A DNA stretch of 64,000 bases. It comes from Erythroxylum novogranatense. Its lineage: Eukaryota; Streptophyta; Magnoliopsida; Malpighiales; Erythroxylaceae. The notes below the pieces were generated by a model that worked only from the letters and a program-made list of their open reading frames with translations, was not told the DNA's origin and ran no database searches. The stretch covers positions 135,001,475 through 135,065,474 of the forward strand of contig CM057228.1 in NCBI GenBank assembly GCA_029891385.1, written 5' to 3'. A program made the translations under genes and the position numbers. This document shows positions 23,401 through 35,860 of the stretch, piece by piece. The number at the start of each line of letters is the position of its first letter. The stretch's first letter is position 1.

Positions 23401-23628
23401 AGGAAGAGAAAGAGAAAGATAAGAAACACTTACACAAGAACCGAACTCGAAAGAACCGCAAACAGCAACAAAAGTGCTTAGTAGCACCATCCACAAAGAA
23501 CCATTATCTTCAACACTTTCATCACTTCCAGAGGAGGCAACTTTCTGCCCCTGGATCAATGGCCTCTCAAGGTCTTCAAGCCCATTAACCTCGCCTTTCT
23601 CCAAATCTTTGTGCTCCACAATTGCCAT
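20457..23628 (-). CDS. Sugar transporter ERD6-like 16 (MFS, monosaccharide transporter)
   Basis: Twelve-helix major-facilitator sugar transporter; ERD6-like proteins mostly sit in the tonoplast and export or exchange glucose and other hexoses. Eighteen exons, all GT-AG: 23628-23434, 23214-23152, 23056-22967, 22885-22826, 22723-22658, 22570-22505, 22411-22336, 22208-22144, 22054-21962, 21873-21793, 21705-21621, 21533-21487, 21405-21343, 21214-21155, 21052-20999, 20921-20862, 20771-20657, 20572-20457. They give 484 residues, the usual family length. Motifs: [11 protein letters not shown] (106-116, loop 2-3), PESPRWL (221-227, after helix 6), QQFGGING (294-301, helix 7), DKSGRRPL (loop 8-9) and [12 protein letters not shown] (from 467, C-terminus). 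The N-terminus [14 protein letters not shown] resembles Arabidopsis ERD6-like 16 (At5g18840, from memory) more than other members. The chosen ATG gives the expected short acidic N-tail with a possible dileucine-type sorting signal (ERPLIQ). Confidence 0.93.
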
Positions 23629-23811
23629 CTCTTCCCAACTCCCTTCCCCTCCAACAACTCGCAGAAAAGATGCAAGCTTTAGCTATGGAAGGCAAAAGGG
23701 TATGTGGCCTATGGCTATGACCTATGAGCAAAGATGTGCTTCGTGTAAGGGGCATTTATACATGCAGCTGGCATATACTTTGACAAGTGTAAAAGGTCAG
23801 ATATTTGTAAG

Positions 23812-24652
23812 CAATATCCACGCCATGCATGATTGAGAAACTGGTCAAAACGTCTAAAAATACACCTGGCAAATATAAGGTATGTTATTTATTAAAAGAT
23901 AAATTTTTTATCTATTAAGACAAAGTTATTATTAGTTAAGATTTTAATTTTTAAATTTTTAGTTTATTTATTTAATCTTTATCTAGATATTAGATGAAAG
24001 GAAAATAATCTAACACTCAATCAGATAAGGATTTATGAAAATGAAAAGTAAGAAGTTAAAGAAAATTTCAATATTATAATTAAAAAATTTGGCCGTTTGG
24101 AAAAGAATTGTAGATTTAAAAAGAAGAACATGCAAATTTGATTGAAGTGGTTGAAGAAGAAACTCTTTTTTGAATTAGTTGAAATAAGTGCTTAACAATG
24201 AAAAGATAATAAAAAGTGCTTAACAATGATAAGATAATAAGAAAGTGCACAAAGAAAAGTGTTTCACGAATAAGAAATTTGAAAATGTGCTCTATAAAAT
24301 TTAAATTTTCTACAATTTTGAATAAAAGAAAAATGTTAGAAAGATTAATTTAAAGTTAAAAATGAAGTCTTAGATTAAAGATAAATTTTGGAAAGTAATA
24401 ATAATAAGATATTTTACCATTAAACAATATCCACGCCATGCGTGAGATCGTGGGTTCGAACCCCCTATATACGCAATTGTTTAAAATTTGGAATTGAGTT
24501 TCACTCCCATGAGAGAAACTTATCCGACTCTAACAAAGATTAATCTGAATATAAATGACTTAAAGGTGTCTTCCTATAATTATGACTCGTCTAAAACACC
24601 TCGTCAGTAAAAAAAAAAAAAAAAAACCGGTCAAAACGTCTAAAAATACACC
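23812..24652. repeat. Direct repeat of ~55 bp, right copy split by a SINE-like insert
   Basis: The left copy at 23812-23866 reads caatatccacgccatgc … ggtcaaaacgtctaaaaatacacc. The right copy has the first half at 24425-24441 and the second half at 24627-24652. Between the two copies lies about 555 bp of AT-rich DNA with a small internal repeat (agtgcttaacaatga at about 24188 and 24216). This looks like a local duplication upstream of the transporter gene followed by an insertion. Confidence 0.6.
24437..24626 (+). mobile_element. SINE-like insertion with tRNA B-box and A-tail
   Basis: The segment between the halves of the right repeat contains gtgggttcgaacccc (24450-24464), a perfect RNA polymerase III B-box/T-arm, near its 5' end. 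It ends in an A-run of about 18 (24608-24625). No A-box could be placed, so it may be 5'-truncated. Confidence 0.5.
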
Positions 24653-25173
24653 CATAGAGACAGCAAGTTTCAGAAACTAGAAGCTCCCATGTGGGGTTCA
24701 AGCTGTATCTAACGTGGTGACCTCACTGTAACACGCCATGACAATAATGGAGAAACTTGCCAAACCAACCAGAGTCATTAGATCGAAAATGGGTCCTACG
24801 AAACATAGGATACTTGTGTGGATCCAACGGCTAACAATCAGTCACCCTCATCACCATTTTCAAACTTGAACAAGCTCATGTAGCGTTGGATTCTGCTCAG
24901 GGTTTTTCATCTTTATCAGTTCTTACGTGGTACCTTCGTGGCTTGAGCATATTAGGCAAGATCGAATTCGGAAAGATCATAATCAAATGTATTGTTTAAT
25001 TTAATGGTGAATTAGGTGTTAATGATGGCAAAATCTTTGTCATTACATAGAAATAGTGATGAACAGAGCAGGAACAGTTGGTAGCCAAGTAAGTTGACAG
25101 TAGAAATTCCACTTTGATGGCGCCACTGGTGGTTGTTGCCAATTGATTGCAGCAAGATGGACGGTAACCAAAT

Positions 25174-25820
25174 TAGAGATGGCAATTTCTGGTTTGCTCT
25201 GGACAGGATCATCTGATTAAATTTTGAGTTAAATAATTTGAATCATGTCCTGATTTAAAGTTCGAAAATAATTGATTTAACTCGTATAATATAGTCGTAA
25301 AAATTTTAAATTGACTAATTTTTTAGTTCGGTTTTAACTTTTTTCGATTTACTTTAATTATTATTATTATAAAAATCGATCAATTTATTAATTAACTGAT
25401 CAATTTTAATAAATTGATAAAATCTTATAAATTAAATAAATCATTTAATTTTTATTTAACAATTCTTTTATAAATAAGACAATCTTTTATATTTCAAATT
25501 CTTTAATTTTATTTAATCTTTAATTGATTTTATGACGATACGATATAATTTTTAAAACATTGATATTAATAAATAGCATCATTTTAAATTTTAAATAAAA
25601 ATAAATCAATCACATTTAACTCAAACCTAATTAAGCTTTGAGCTACTTAAACTCAATCGGACTTAAACTTGAACCGTAAATTTTGAGTTTGATTGGACTA
25701 CTAGCTAGTTAAGCCCGATTGAAATTAGACTTGAGTCGCGAGTTTCGAATCTAATCAAACTTCAAGTCGAGTCCAATTCGAATTTAAAACATGACCAACT
25801 TAATTCATTGCTAACCCCTA
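25174..25820. mobile_element. hAT-type MITE candidate
   Basis: Ends are inverted: TAGAGATGGCAAT at 25174-25186 and the RC of 25807-25820 is TAGGGGTTAGCAAT. Flanks are near-identical (taaccaaat 25165-25173, taaccaatt 25821-25829), fitting an 8-bp target duplication with one change, as for hAT elements. No transposase is encoded; the interior is AT-rich. Part of the interior (25320-25540) resembles 46100-46390. Confidence 0.6.
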
Positions 25821-26699
25821 TAACCAATTAATTGAACAGTCCCTAGAGGAAGGTCAGGCTAATTGGTAAAACTTGCTCTTTATACTCTTACTAAAAAGCT
25901 TCACTTAATTTTATAATTATAACTTAAATTTTAAAAATAACAATAAATTATTTAAATTTTATTTTTTATAAAATAATCTGATATTAGAATCTCAATTAAT
26001 TAATGGAACTGGTGTAGTTGCAATGTCAGGAATAATAATTTCCACTTAGATGTCAAGTGTAATTAAATTTTCAGGTCAAATATTAATTTAATTAATATAT
26101 CTTAAGTCAAAATATTGTTTTATTAATATAAATAAAGAATAAATATTATTTAATAGATATATCATATCGATATGAACAATTTTAAATTAAATTATAATTT
26201 AAAATTTTGTTATTAAATAAAATAATAAATTTAAAATTTATTATTACTATTAAATGAGGATTTAAAATTTTTTGACTTTTATCAGCAAAAGATATTATAA
26301 ACATTCCCATTTGACATGACATAAAATTACTATTTTAGCTATAATGGCCTTATAAGGGCATAGCGTAGAGCAGGAATAATTCATAATTTGTAACATGTTA
26401 TTATCCACTGCGAGTGGAAACGACTAGTGGCTGATTCCGGTGTGCCTGAAACGACACTGATAAGTTATGAACAATGCCTAAATTCTGATCAAAATGAACA
26501 GAATTTGGCAGCTACCGGCAACTTGGGCAAGTTGCCTGCCTGCCTCCAAGCTCTTTTGGGCCTGCCACGTGATTTTTTTCTAGTAGAAACTGTAGATTTG
26601 GCATTTTCTGTAACAATGTCTGAATTTAGTGTTGTCAATTATGAACAAACTTATACATAATTAGTCCTTTTCATAATTGCGATATCCTAATAAATAAAA
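25821..26699. other. AT-rich intergenic region
   Basis: No gene is supported. A 77-codon open frame at 26427-26660 has balanced composition but no recognisable domain, no partner exons and no clear promoter, so it is not called. Confidence 0.4.
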
Positions 26700-26880
26700 G
26701 GCTTCATTCATCCTCAGAGTGGTCCAGTCGTTGGAGTGAAAGAGTATGAGGCTAAAAGACAATGTGTTTGATTCCTCCTATATACACTTTTTCGATCGAG
26801 CCTATCGTACAGGACTTGCTTAATGTGAAGTACTCGATTAACAAAATTTGTAGGTTATTGTGTTAATCCAGAAGTTTATT
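26700..26880 (+). mobile_element. tRNA-derived SINE candidate
   Basis: An A-box-like word (gtggtccagtcgttggag, about 26719-26736) is followed some 50 bp later by a B-box-like word (gtttgattcctcc) and then cctatatacac, the usual start of a plant SINE body. The piece at 24437 has the same layout after its B-box (ccctatatacgc). The 3' end is unclear. Confidence 0.4.
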
Positions 26881-27179
26881 CAGTATGCATTCAAATAATA
26901 ACGGCTACAAGTTCCTTCCTTTTTTTGGTTTAAGGCTTCGTGTTTATCGGCATTAATTAGTAACAAATATTAACTTTGAAAGTAAAGTAAATAACGTTAT
27001 AAATTAATAATTTCCATTAATTTTTATGGGGTCTCAATTTATATTTAATTATTTTTTTAATTCTCTAATTAAAATTTGGAGGGAGTGAATAAATGAGATA
27101 TTAAACAATATTATGAAACTAATTTTGTTAATTTTAATAAAAATTATATGCATAGTTATGAGTTAATGGTGACCGAAAT

Positions 27180-27560
27180 GCAACTTAGCTAGAAGAGATA
27201 AGGCATGATTATAATAATAAGGAACAAATTAAAGGTAACTATTATTATTAACAACTTAAAAGATACAAAACTTAGATAGTTTGGACATATTAAGTGAAGA
27301 CACTAACACGCTCCAGTAAAAAGATAGGAGAAGATCATATTTAAAGACTATAATAGAGAAAAAAAACTTAAGAAGAATTGAAAGGAAGTGATCAACAATA
27401 ATACGTACAATGTTATAACTTATCAGTACATGACTCACAATAAAAATTTTAGCATACTAAAATATAGGTAAAGGATCTCTCATAAAAAAACTTTTAGTTC
27501 TCGTAAGTCTTTTTAGTTTATTAGTCTTATAGTTAGCTTAAACTTGTAAACACTTACTTC
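27180..27560 (+). pseudogene. Very decayed RT 3' fragment, possible
   Basis: A stretch around 27262-27320 resembles, with stops, the KLRWFGHVKRRP…APVRR block found at the C-terminus of many plant non-LTR RT proteins. A later stretch recalls the common 3' tail. Evidence is weak and rests on pattern memory. Confidence 0.25.
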
Positions 27561-29181
27561 TTAGAGATTTAACTTAAACCTTTTTTTTACTTAACTTGAT
27601 TAGTAATTTTATAATAATTATTATTATGAAACAATATATCTATTAGTTACAAGTAATACTCTGTTTTATTATATTTTAGACATTTTATTTGTTGTTACTG
27701 TTATTGTTAATAAAATTTATGTATTATTGTTAATAAAATTTATGTGAACCATAAAAGCAAATGTAAAACTATAATTGATTAAATATGAGTGTGATTTACT
27801 TTTATCATCCTATTTAGTGTACAAAGCATTTGCTTTACTTTTATAAAAAAGATTTTTATGTCTTCAATCTATTACTTTATAATTATAAACTAGCAATTTT
27901 ATCAGTTAGTTTGAAACTCTGATTCAATCATTGATATCCCTAATTATACAATAATAAGCTAAATGAACAAACATTGCCAATAATGTAAAATAAAATTTTA
28001 AGGGTGCTTGATTAACAAAAGATAATAAAATATAAATGGGAATAAATATAGTAATGAATAGGAATGAATATATTTATTATAATTATGATAGTTGATTAAG
28101 ATAAATGAATGATTACCAATACCATTGACATTGTTGATTTGTTAAAATGTTGAGAAATAAAATTTATTAAAATTTTGTTTTATATCAAATTTTAAATATA
28201 TTTTAAATAATTATTTTAATTTATGCAACCTAATTATAATGGCAAAAATTTAAAATAAAGTATATTGCAATATTTCCTTTTCAATTGCTCCTGAAAGAAA
28301 AATTACTCTATTATTTTCTTACATCAATATATCATTAGTTATATAATATCCTCAAAGTATAGTTTAATCATCCAAAATATTGTGCAATTCATCGACATAA
28401 TCATAATATCCACCATTCTATTGCTATAATAAAATCAACTAACATAATTTAATACAATTTACATTCCTCTAATAATGTAAATGATGTTATATTTTAAGTA
28501 ATTAATGAATAATATTTTAATTAATTACATTGTAATTAAGACTTTAATTAATTAATTACATTTTAATTACATTTTAATTAATTATATTTTAATTAAAATT
28601 AAAAAAAAAGTGTTGGTAGGAATCAAATCTATTCCTCCTACACATAGAGGTATGGATCATTATCTAAATTTTGGGTATAAAAACTATTCAATCAATCGTA
28701 ATAACTAACCAATCATTATTTTTCATTCCATTTTTATTAAATTATTCTCGTACTCCTTAATACATCCTGTTTCTATCTTATTTCATAAAAATCTATCCAT
28801 TAATGGTATGGCGCCAAAACAGAGTAAACACCATTCATAGATGAAGCTTTTTAAAGAGCAAAATGACAAAATTGTAACAATTAGGAGATAGGAGATGATG
28901 AGTCATCAAGGAGCTGTAAGCGAGTCAGGTAAGACAACCTTTGTGTGTGTGGAAGCATTGATAGGTACAGTGATTTAGACATGTCTCACATCTGACTCAG
29001 AACCTACTCAACCTTACCATAATGGCCAAATTCCTAAGATTTAGGGTTATATTAATTTTATATTTAAAAATTTAATTATAATAAAGTTCAATATTCATTA
29101 ATTTCAAATTAATTAGTGATAACAAAATTATTTAAGTTTAGGTTAATCAAATCTTCAAACTAAATTTAAATTTATAAAATT
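27561..29181. other. AT-rich intergenic region
   Basis: Homopolymer-rich and low-complexity DNA (for example taattaatt runs at 28500-28590), with a short tandem repeat at about 27709-27745 (ttgttaataaaatttatgta). No gene, tRNA or transposon boundary is recognised. Confidence 0.45.
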
Positions 29182-29191
29182 AGTTTGAATT

Positions 29192-29510
29192 CTGGATTAT
29201 AATTCAAAACTTTATTTCAATGGAGTGCGAACACGTACAAACTAATGTCGACTTAGCAGAATCTTGGGCAGACTATTTAATAAGTTCTGGACCTTCGTGT
29301 GGGTGTTTAAGGTGTCACAATCACTACATAAATGAGAGCGGCATTAATCTTACGCTTTTGTGGACTGTATGTCTTGTCTTTGTCTTGCCCTTTTTTCTCT
29401 AATGGGTGCAAGTTTCGTCATGTCCTAGTGCATGGTTCTATTCTGGTATCCATTTTTCTATGTTTTCTCTCAGTTTTTCTCTGTTTCGAGCTGCTAGTTA
29501 TGGAGCCTGC
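29192..29510 (+). other. LINE 5' UTR and first ORF1 codons
   Basis: Non-coding, T/C-rich toward the end. It finishes with ATG GAG CCT GC (29500-29510), the start of ORF1, cut by the LTR element. The frame resumes after the second copy of CCTGC at 40739. Confidence 0.7.
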
Positions 29511-32500
29511 TGTTAGCCCCAAAATTTTTTTTTTTTTTTTTTTTTATTTAATTAAGCATGATTAGGCAAATTAAGTAAATTATGTTAGCATTAATTAAGG
29601 TGACATTAATTAATATATGATAGCATTAATAAGTTAGTTGAAGAATTAATGAAGTTAGATATGTTAGTTGGACTTAAATGAGTTAGGTGAAATTTATGTG
29701 TTAATTGGGCTTTGGGTCAAATGAAATAAGTTAGTTAGGTGAATTAAATGAGATGGGCTTAAAGAAAATTAAGAGGCTTAAGTTATTGGGCTTGAGTTGG
29801 TTGTTAAGGAGGAAGTTGTAGGATGAAAAGAAGAAATGAAAGGAGGAAGGAGTAGATGGGCTTAAGTGATGGGCTTAGGAAATAAGAGAGAGTATATAAG
29901 GAGAGGTTTAAGTGATTTTGGTGTAGGCAAAGGAGGATTACGAAAATTATAAGGAGAGGGAGAGTAAGTTGTCGTAAATGAGAGGAGAAAGGAGAAAAGA
30001 AGAGTTGTGTTAGGGCTTTGATTTTCCTTGAGAAAGAGTGAGATTTTGAAGAAGGAGCAAGAAGAAGAAGTGAAGAGGAAGGTCAAGCTTCATTTTGAGC
30101 CAAGTAATCACTTGGTTAACTAAGGATTAAGGTAAGTCTTTGGTTTAATGTTAAGTTTTAGATGGGTTTTGGTTAGAAGAGTTAAGAACCAAGTGGGTTT
30201 AGTTATTCTCTTGCCAATTTCATGATTTAAGCATTTAGGTTTTCAATTTCTAAATCCTATGTTGATTTGGGAATGTTGTTGGTTTTAATGAAGAGAAGAG
30301 GAAGAAGAGGAACAAGAATTATAGCAAGCTATTCAAGGAATTATCAAGGATTTAAGGTGGGTTACACCTTTACTTTTATATTTATGAGCATTTAATGTAA
30401 ATTTAATTATGACATTAATAATGGTTGTTAATGCTTGTGTTAGTTATGGATGAATGATATTTATGATGTTTATTGCTCGTGTTGTTGATATTGACGATTG
30501 TGTTGAATGTTAGTATGGTTGTTGAAAACCATAACGGATGATATGAAAGATTGATGTTGTGGTTGTTGGATGATTGTAAATGGATGATATGAAGGATTGA
30601 TGTTGTGGTTGTTGAATGATTGTAAATATTATGCTATGTGATCATAATGTTAGAAAATGTAAATTCTAGGATGATGGGTGAATTAGCCTAGAGAGCTAAA
30701 TGAAATGAATATAATGAGAATTATGAATTTTGCATGAATGATGCATGAAAAGAATGATTTTAATGAAAACAATAACTTGGATAAAACAATCAATTTTATT
30801 GTTATGAAATGAATTATGCTTTGTATGGGTAAGGTAATGTCCCAAGAAATCACGTGCGTCGACATGAAAAGCCTTCGCCCGGCCGCCTGATTGAGGCATA
30901 GGATGATCCGATATCGGACTCTCAAGAATTGCCCACATTAGGTCATTTGATGAACTTATGTGGTTGCCATGATTGGACTTACCGAGCCATTGTTGTGTTT
31001 GCCATGAATATGCATGAATTGTATAAGATCGTGAATGATGGAATGATTGAAATTGTTATGAATGTATAAATGTTTGAGTTATGCATGTGATGTGATTTCC
31101 TTGGAAAATTGATAAATACATGAATCAAGGATGTGCTTGTTATATAAGCGTAAATGTGTTACCTACAGAGCCTTAGCTCACCCCCACAAATTTCGAAATG
31201 AAAGCAGAACCCGAGGAGCGAGCATAAGGCATTTTACTCCAAGCGGTTCTTTGTGATTTTGGGATTTGAAATCATTTTTGTAACATCAATGCTTTAGTTG
31301 CATTTTAAGGAAATGATGTATTTTGAAGCTTTTATGTAATTGGGCTTGAAATGCCCACTAAAGCATTGTATGAACATGTTATGATTGAATGATGATGAAT
31401 GAATGAATGAATTTGAAAGTAAAAGTATTAGATCATGAATGTATTTGAGAAATTTATACTTGTGTGTATGGAAATTGAATCATGGTGATGGTTTGGGTAT
31501 AAATTTGAGAATGTCTAGAAAGCTAAGAGTGTGTTGCTGCCCTTGAATATAGAATTGTTGTGCAGGTTATGGTCTAGATTGAAAAAAATTGGGTTAGGAA
31601 TAAAATAGGGAGGTGCTGTCAAATTTTTCCAAAATTGTGCAGCAACTTCCACTTGATTTTAGACTAGTTTAGGGTTGAATTGGTTTAGATGGTCTTCTTG
31701 AATAATGTAGGACATGATTAGAGCTTTCAACAATATAAAATTTGTCCCAATTGGACTTAGGATGAAAAAGTTATGAGAGTGGGAAGGTTTCAGCCTCTGT
31801 TGTTAGTCATGAAATTTTTGCAGCAACTTTGAAAGGATTTTTCACCCAATTAGAGACTGATTTGGTTTCTGTTTTCTTCATGAAAAATGTAGATTATCTT
31901 TTTATCTTTAAAATGAGGTATGATTTGCAGATATTGGATTTAGAAATAAAAGTTATGTGGTTGGGAGTGTGGACAGCTACTGTTCATACTGCAGAAATAC
32001 TGTTCCATCGGTTTTACATTTTAGCTGAAACTTCCAGTAGGTTTTACCTCTCCTAATGACTGATCTGACTTTTACTCCTTCATAAGAATTGTAGATTACC
32101 TTTTTACCTTTCCAATGAGGTATAGTTTGCAATGTTCGGAGTAAGGAGTAAGAAGTTATGGTCATTGGAAGATTGCTGTCACTATTCCCAAATACTGTTC
32201 ATGTAGTCATTTGAGGCAGCACCTTCATGCGTGATTTTGTCCCTCTTAATGATATAATTGAGTCTTGTTTCCTTCATAAAATAGGTAGAGGGTCTTTTTA
32301 TCTTTTCAGGGAGGTATGAATTGTCCGAATCAGAGTTAAGAGCAAAAAGTTATGAGGGTCGGAAATTGGCATTTTACTATTCATTTGGCTGATTTTTATA
32401 ACGACATAAGATTTCATATCGACTTAGGAATTGGATTTTAAAATTTTGGATCCTAAGAAGATTATTTTAAATTGGAGGTTAATTACGATGAATCTTACAA

Positions 32501-32715
32501 ATTTTTGCACGGAGGGCTTTCATTGAATTTAAACTTGTATATAGGTTTGATGGTTTAGGATTAAGTAGTGGATTAAAGAACGGATCCGACATCGATTAGG
32601 CTCTGGAAGCGGGTCCAACATCTGTGGTATCAAAGCAAGAGGGTAAACAGTAAGTTATATGCGGTTGGGTCTTGGATCCAACAGTTGGGATCCGATCTAC
32701 TGGTCGGTCGCGACA
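29511..32715 (+). repeat. 5' LTR of the Tekay-like element
   Basis: 3.2 kb. TATA box (tatataag) at 29893-29900. It contains a short tandem repeat (gatgttgtggttgttg, about 30552 and 30599). A four-unit, 180-200 bp degenerate array lies in 31590-32360, each unit ending near gttatg (31770, 31952, 32155, 32349). Near the 3' end it includes a second PBS-like word at about 32626-32641. Confidence 0.92.
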
Positions 32716-32719
32716 TCTG

Positions 32720-32730
32720 TGGTATCGAGC
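32720..32730 (+). promoter_or_regulatory. Primer-binding site (initiator Met tRNA type)
   Basis: tggtatcgagc, four bases after the LTR. It matches the plant initiator-Met PBS class but lacks one base within its CAG, a change seen at many CAG/CTG sites of this element. Confidence 0.75.
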
Positions 32731-33014
32731 GAAACCGGGTTTACGGTTTCTAGGAACCTAGTGGAATGTTTAAAGGTCAAGTCATCATGCATTTTCTACA
32801 TGAATTACATGACTTATGTGCATTGTTTTAATTGCATGCAATGCAATGTTGTTTTCAAATGAATGCATTGAATTGTTTTGAATTGATTTACATGAATTGA
32901 ATTTGTTTCATGTAAACTAAAGATTTTCTTGAATTTTTAAACTTGAAGGAGTAATGCGCCTCAAGGAGAACTCGAGGAGCTCCGGCTCGACCTAGCTCAC
33001 AGCATGAAGCACGG

Positions 33015-34145
33015 ATGAATCGACGTTCCACAGGATGCGGGGACTATCCTCGTGATGACTCGATGCACCCAGCAGGTAACATGAGCGCCTCCGCCGCCTC
33101 CTCCTCAAGTAAATCCGATGGACCCCAGTTCTTCCAAGCTTTTGCCCGGCGTTTACCCATGCCATGGGGCAAGGAAGGCGAGCTCCAATGCCGGCCCGGT
33201 GGAGAGGCGGTCGGTATGATAAGCTCGGAAGTATGGGCGGTCGACTTCAGCGGGACCACTAATCCCGAGGAAGCCGAAGCATGGCTGAAGAGGACCGAGA
33301 GGGTCCTGAAGCAGATGAGATGCTCTGAAGAAGAGAAAGTTGATTATGCAGCAAGCTTGCTGCAGGGGGATGCACTGCACTGGTGGGAATCAGTGCCGCG
33401 CAGTCAGGAAGAACCCTCAGTGCTGACATGGAGGGAGTTCTTAGAAGCTTTCCGTGGGAAGTACTTTTCCATGGTGTATGTTCAGGAGAAAGTAAGAGAA
33501 TTCCTGAATTTGACCCAGAGGGAGCTGAGTGTAGCAGAGTATGAGCTGAAGTTCACTCAGTTGTCACGATATCTGACCAACATCGTGGTGGCCCAAGTGG
33601 ACAAGTGCAGAAAGTTTGAGGTGGACTACACCTAGGGATTCGGAGAAAGTAGTCATCCACAATTTCAGGAATTATCGGAATGGTGGATCTTTGCATTGCA
33701 GTGAGAAGTTAGAAAATATAAATTTGAGGTAACGAAGAGGAAGAACAGAGAGATTTTCAAAGAAAAGCATGAGTTCCCTGTATTTGCAAAGAGCACTAAG
33801 ACGGGTCATACAGAGTGAAGTGGGCGTGATGGCCCCACAAAGAATAAACAGTTTAGGGCTGTGTCAGTGCAAGCTTCTAGTGTGGCAAGCCCAGGATGGT
33901 CAGGCAGAGGCAATCCTCAGTGTGATCACTGTGGTAGATTTCACAAGGGGGAGTGTCTGATGAAGATAGGCGCATGTTTTGGCTGTGGTCAGAAGGGGCA
34001 CAGAATCAAGGATTGTCCACAGGCAGGCAAGCAGGAAGGGGTTCAGTCTCAGGCCCCAAGAAGAGCAGAGACAGTGGCATCTAGGCGACCCAAGAAGTCG
34101 GTAGTTCGGGAGTCGCAAGGAAGACTTATCAGCGGGAAGGCCTAG
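33015..34145 (+). pseudogene. gag of the Tekay-like element
   Basis: Frame 33015-33635 covers matrix/capsid: FSGTTNPEEAEAWLKRTERV, YAASLLQGDALHWWES, TWREFLEAFRGKYF and FLNLTQRELSVAEYELKFTQ are typical of Ty3/gypsy gag. It breaks near 33636. The zinc knuckle CFGCGQKGHRIKDC is readable in 33861-34145, followed by a Lys/Arg-rich region. One or more frame breaks separate the pieces. Confidence 0.85.
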
Positions 34146-34189
34146 AGGCGAGGTCGTGCACGCCAGAGTCTTTGCCATGACCAGAGAGG

Positions 34190-35860
34190 AAGCTGCATCG
34201 CCCATGAGTAGTAATGTGGGTATGGCTATGCTATTTGATGCACTGTTTATGTATTGATTGATACCTGGGTCTACACACTCATTTATATCTGCAAGCATGA
34301 ATTTGTCTGCTTGTGTGTCCCGAGATTTTGGATAATATTTGGTTGTTAGTACTCCTTTAGGGAGTAAGGTAGTGATAAGCCTTTGATCTATAAGAATTGT
34401 GAGCTTAGTATCGAGGGTGCTAGGCGGTAGTGGACCTACTACCGCTAGACCTTGAGGTTGGATGTCATCTTGGGGATGGATGTCATGAGAGGTATAAGGC
34501 GGTTGGATTGTAGTCTAAAGGAAGTTGAATTTGATCTGGAGATGATCGAAGGTAGTCTTCAAGGGGACAGAAGCTGCCGGTCTGAGGATTATTTCAATAT
34601 GGTAGTCGACAGATGATGAGCCAGGTGTGAGGCCTTCTCAAGCATATAGTGGATCCAGAGGTCAATGTAGGAAGATTGGAGGATTACATTGTGGTGAGGG
34701 TTCCGGATGTATTCCGGAGGAGTTGCGGGATTACGCGGTGAGGACATTGAGTTGAAATTGACTTGATTCCCGAATCGCGCCGATCTCGATACCTCCTTAC
34801 AGAATGGCTCCATTGAGTTGAGAGAACTTAAGGAGCAATTGCAGGAGTTATTGAGAAAGCAGTTCATCGGCCGAGTTCTTCACCCGGGAGCTCCGGTCTG
34901 TTTGTTAAAGAAAGATGGCACATGGAGGATGTGCATAGATTATGTGAAGTTGAATAAGATGACGATTGAACAAGTATCCTCCGCCGAGGATAGATGATTT
35001 ATTTGATCGATTGCAGGAGCAAGGTCTTTCAAGATTGACCTAAGATCGGGATATCATCAACTCCGGATCGGAGTCTGATGTTAGGAAGACGACTTCGGGA
35101 CCCGTCTGGGCATTATGAATTGAGTCATGCCTTTGGATTGACCAATGCTCCACCGCCTTCGTGGATCGATGAATAGGGTGTTAAATGATTTCTTGGATCG
35201 GTTTGTCATTGTGTTCATTGATGACATTCGGTCTATTCAAAGGATGGAGGAGAGCATGAACGACATCTCGGGATAGTCTTGCAGAGGTCGAGAGAGAAGA
35301 AATTGTATGCCAAATTCAAGAAGTGCGAAGTTTTGGCTTCATGAAGTAGTATTCCTTGGACATGTGATTTCCGTAGTGGAATTCATGTTGATCCCGAAAA
35401 AGTGGAAGTCAGTAGTCAATTGGTGGAGCCAAAAACGATGAAGGAAGTGAGAAGTTTCTTAGGCTGGCGGTATTCTGAAGATTTGTGAGGGGTTTTCTAT
35501 CATAGTGCTCCGATGACCGATTGTTGAGAAAGAATCGAAGTTTATGCGGAATGATGATTGTCGAGGAGTTTGAGGAACTCAAGGACAAATTGACAAGTGC
35601 TCGATATTAGTTTTACCCGGTGGAGATCGAGGCTATCTGAGTTCTGATGATGCTTGAGGAAGGGCCTAGGATGTGTCCGATGCGGGATGATAGGGTAATT
35701 GCTTATGCTTCAAGACAGTTGAAGCAGTATGAGTTGAATTATCCGACTCATGACTTGGAGTTAGCTGCGATGATCTTTGCTCGAAGATTTGGAACCTATT
35801 TGTATGGAGTTCGGACGAGTTTTCTTGATCATAAGAGTCGAAGTACATCATGAGTCGAAA
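34190..35860 (+). pseudogene. Protease, RT and RNase H of the Tekay-like element (many frameshifts)
   Basis: The protease active site region is near 34255-34290 (LID followed by a one-base disturbance, then STHSF). RT motifs are scattered over frames: KKDGTWRMCIDY (34909-34944), PLTNAP-like words near 35140, and catalytic FIDD at 35214-35225. RNase H shows [23 protein letters not shown] (35702-35770, written here in part of its frame). Breaks occur roughly every 50-150 bases. At 35167, 35229 and 35518 a CG stands where the family needs CTG or CAG. Confidence 0.8.

Noticed and set aside
24450..24464. tRNA gene
   Set aside because: Only the T-arm/B-box is present; no acceptor, D-arm or anticodon arm can be folded, so SINE-like is the better reading.
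25012..25212. 66-residue minus ORF
   Set aside because: Overlaps the left end of the hAT-type MITE candidate; no domain.
26427..26660. 77-residue ORF
   Set aside because: Balanced composition but no recognised family, no exon structure and no conservation evidence.
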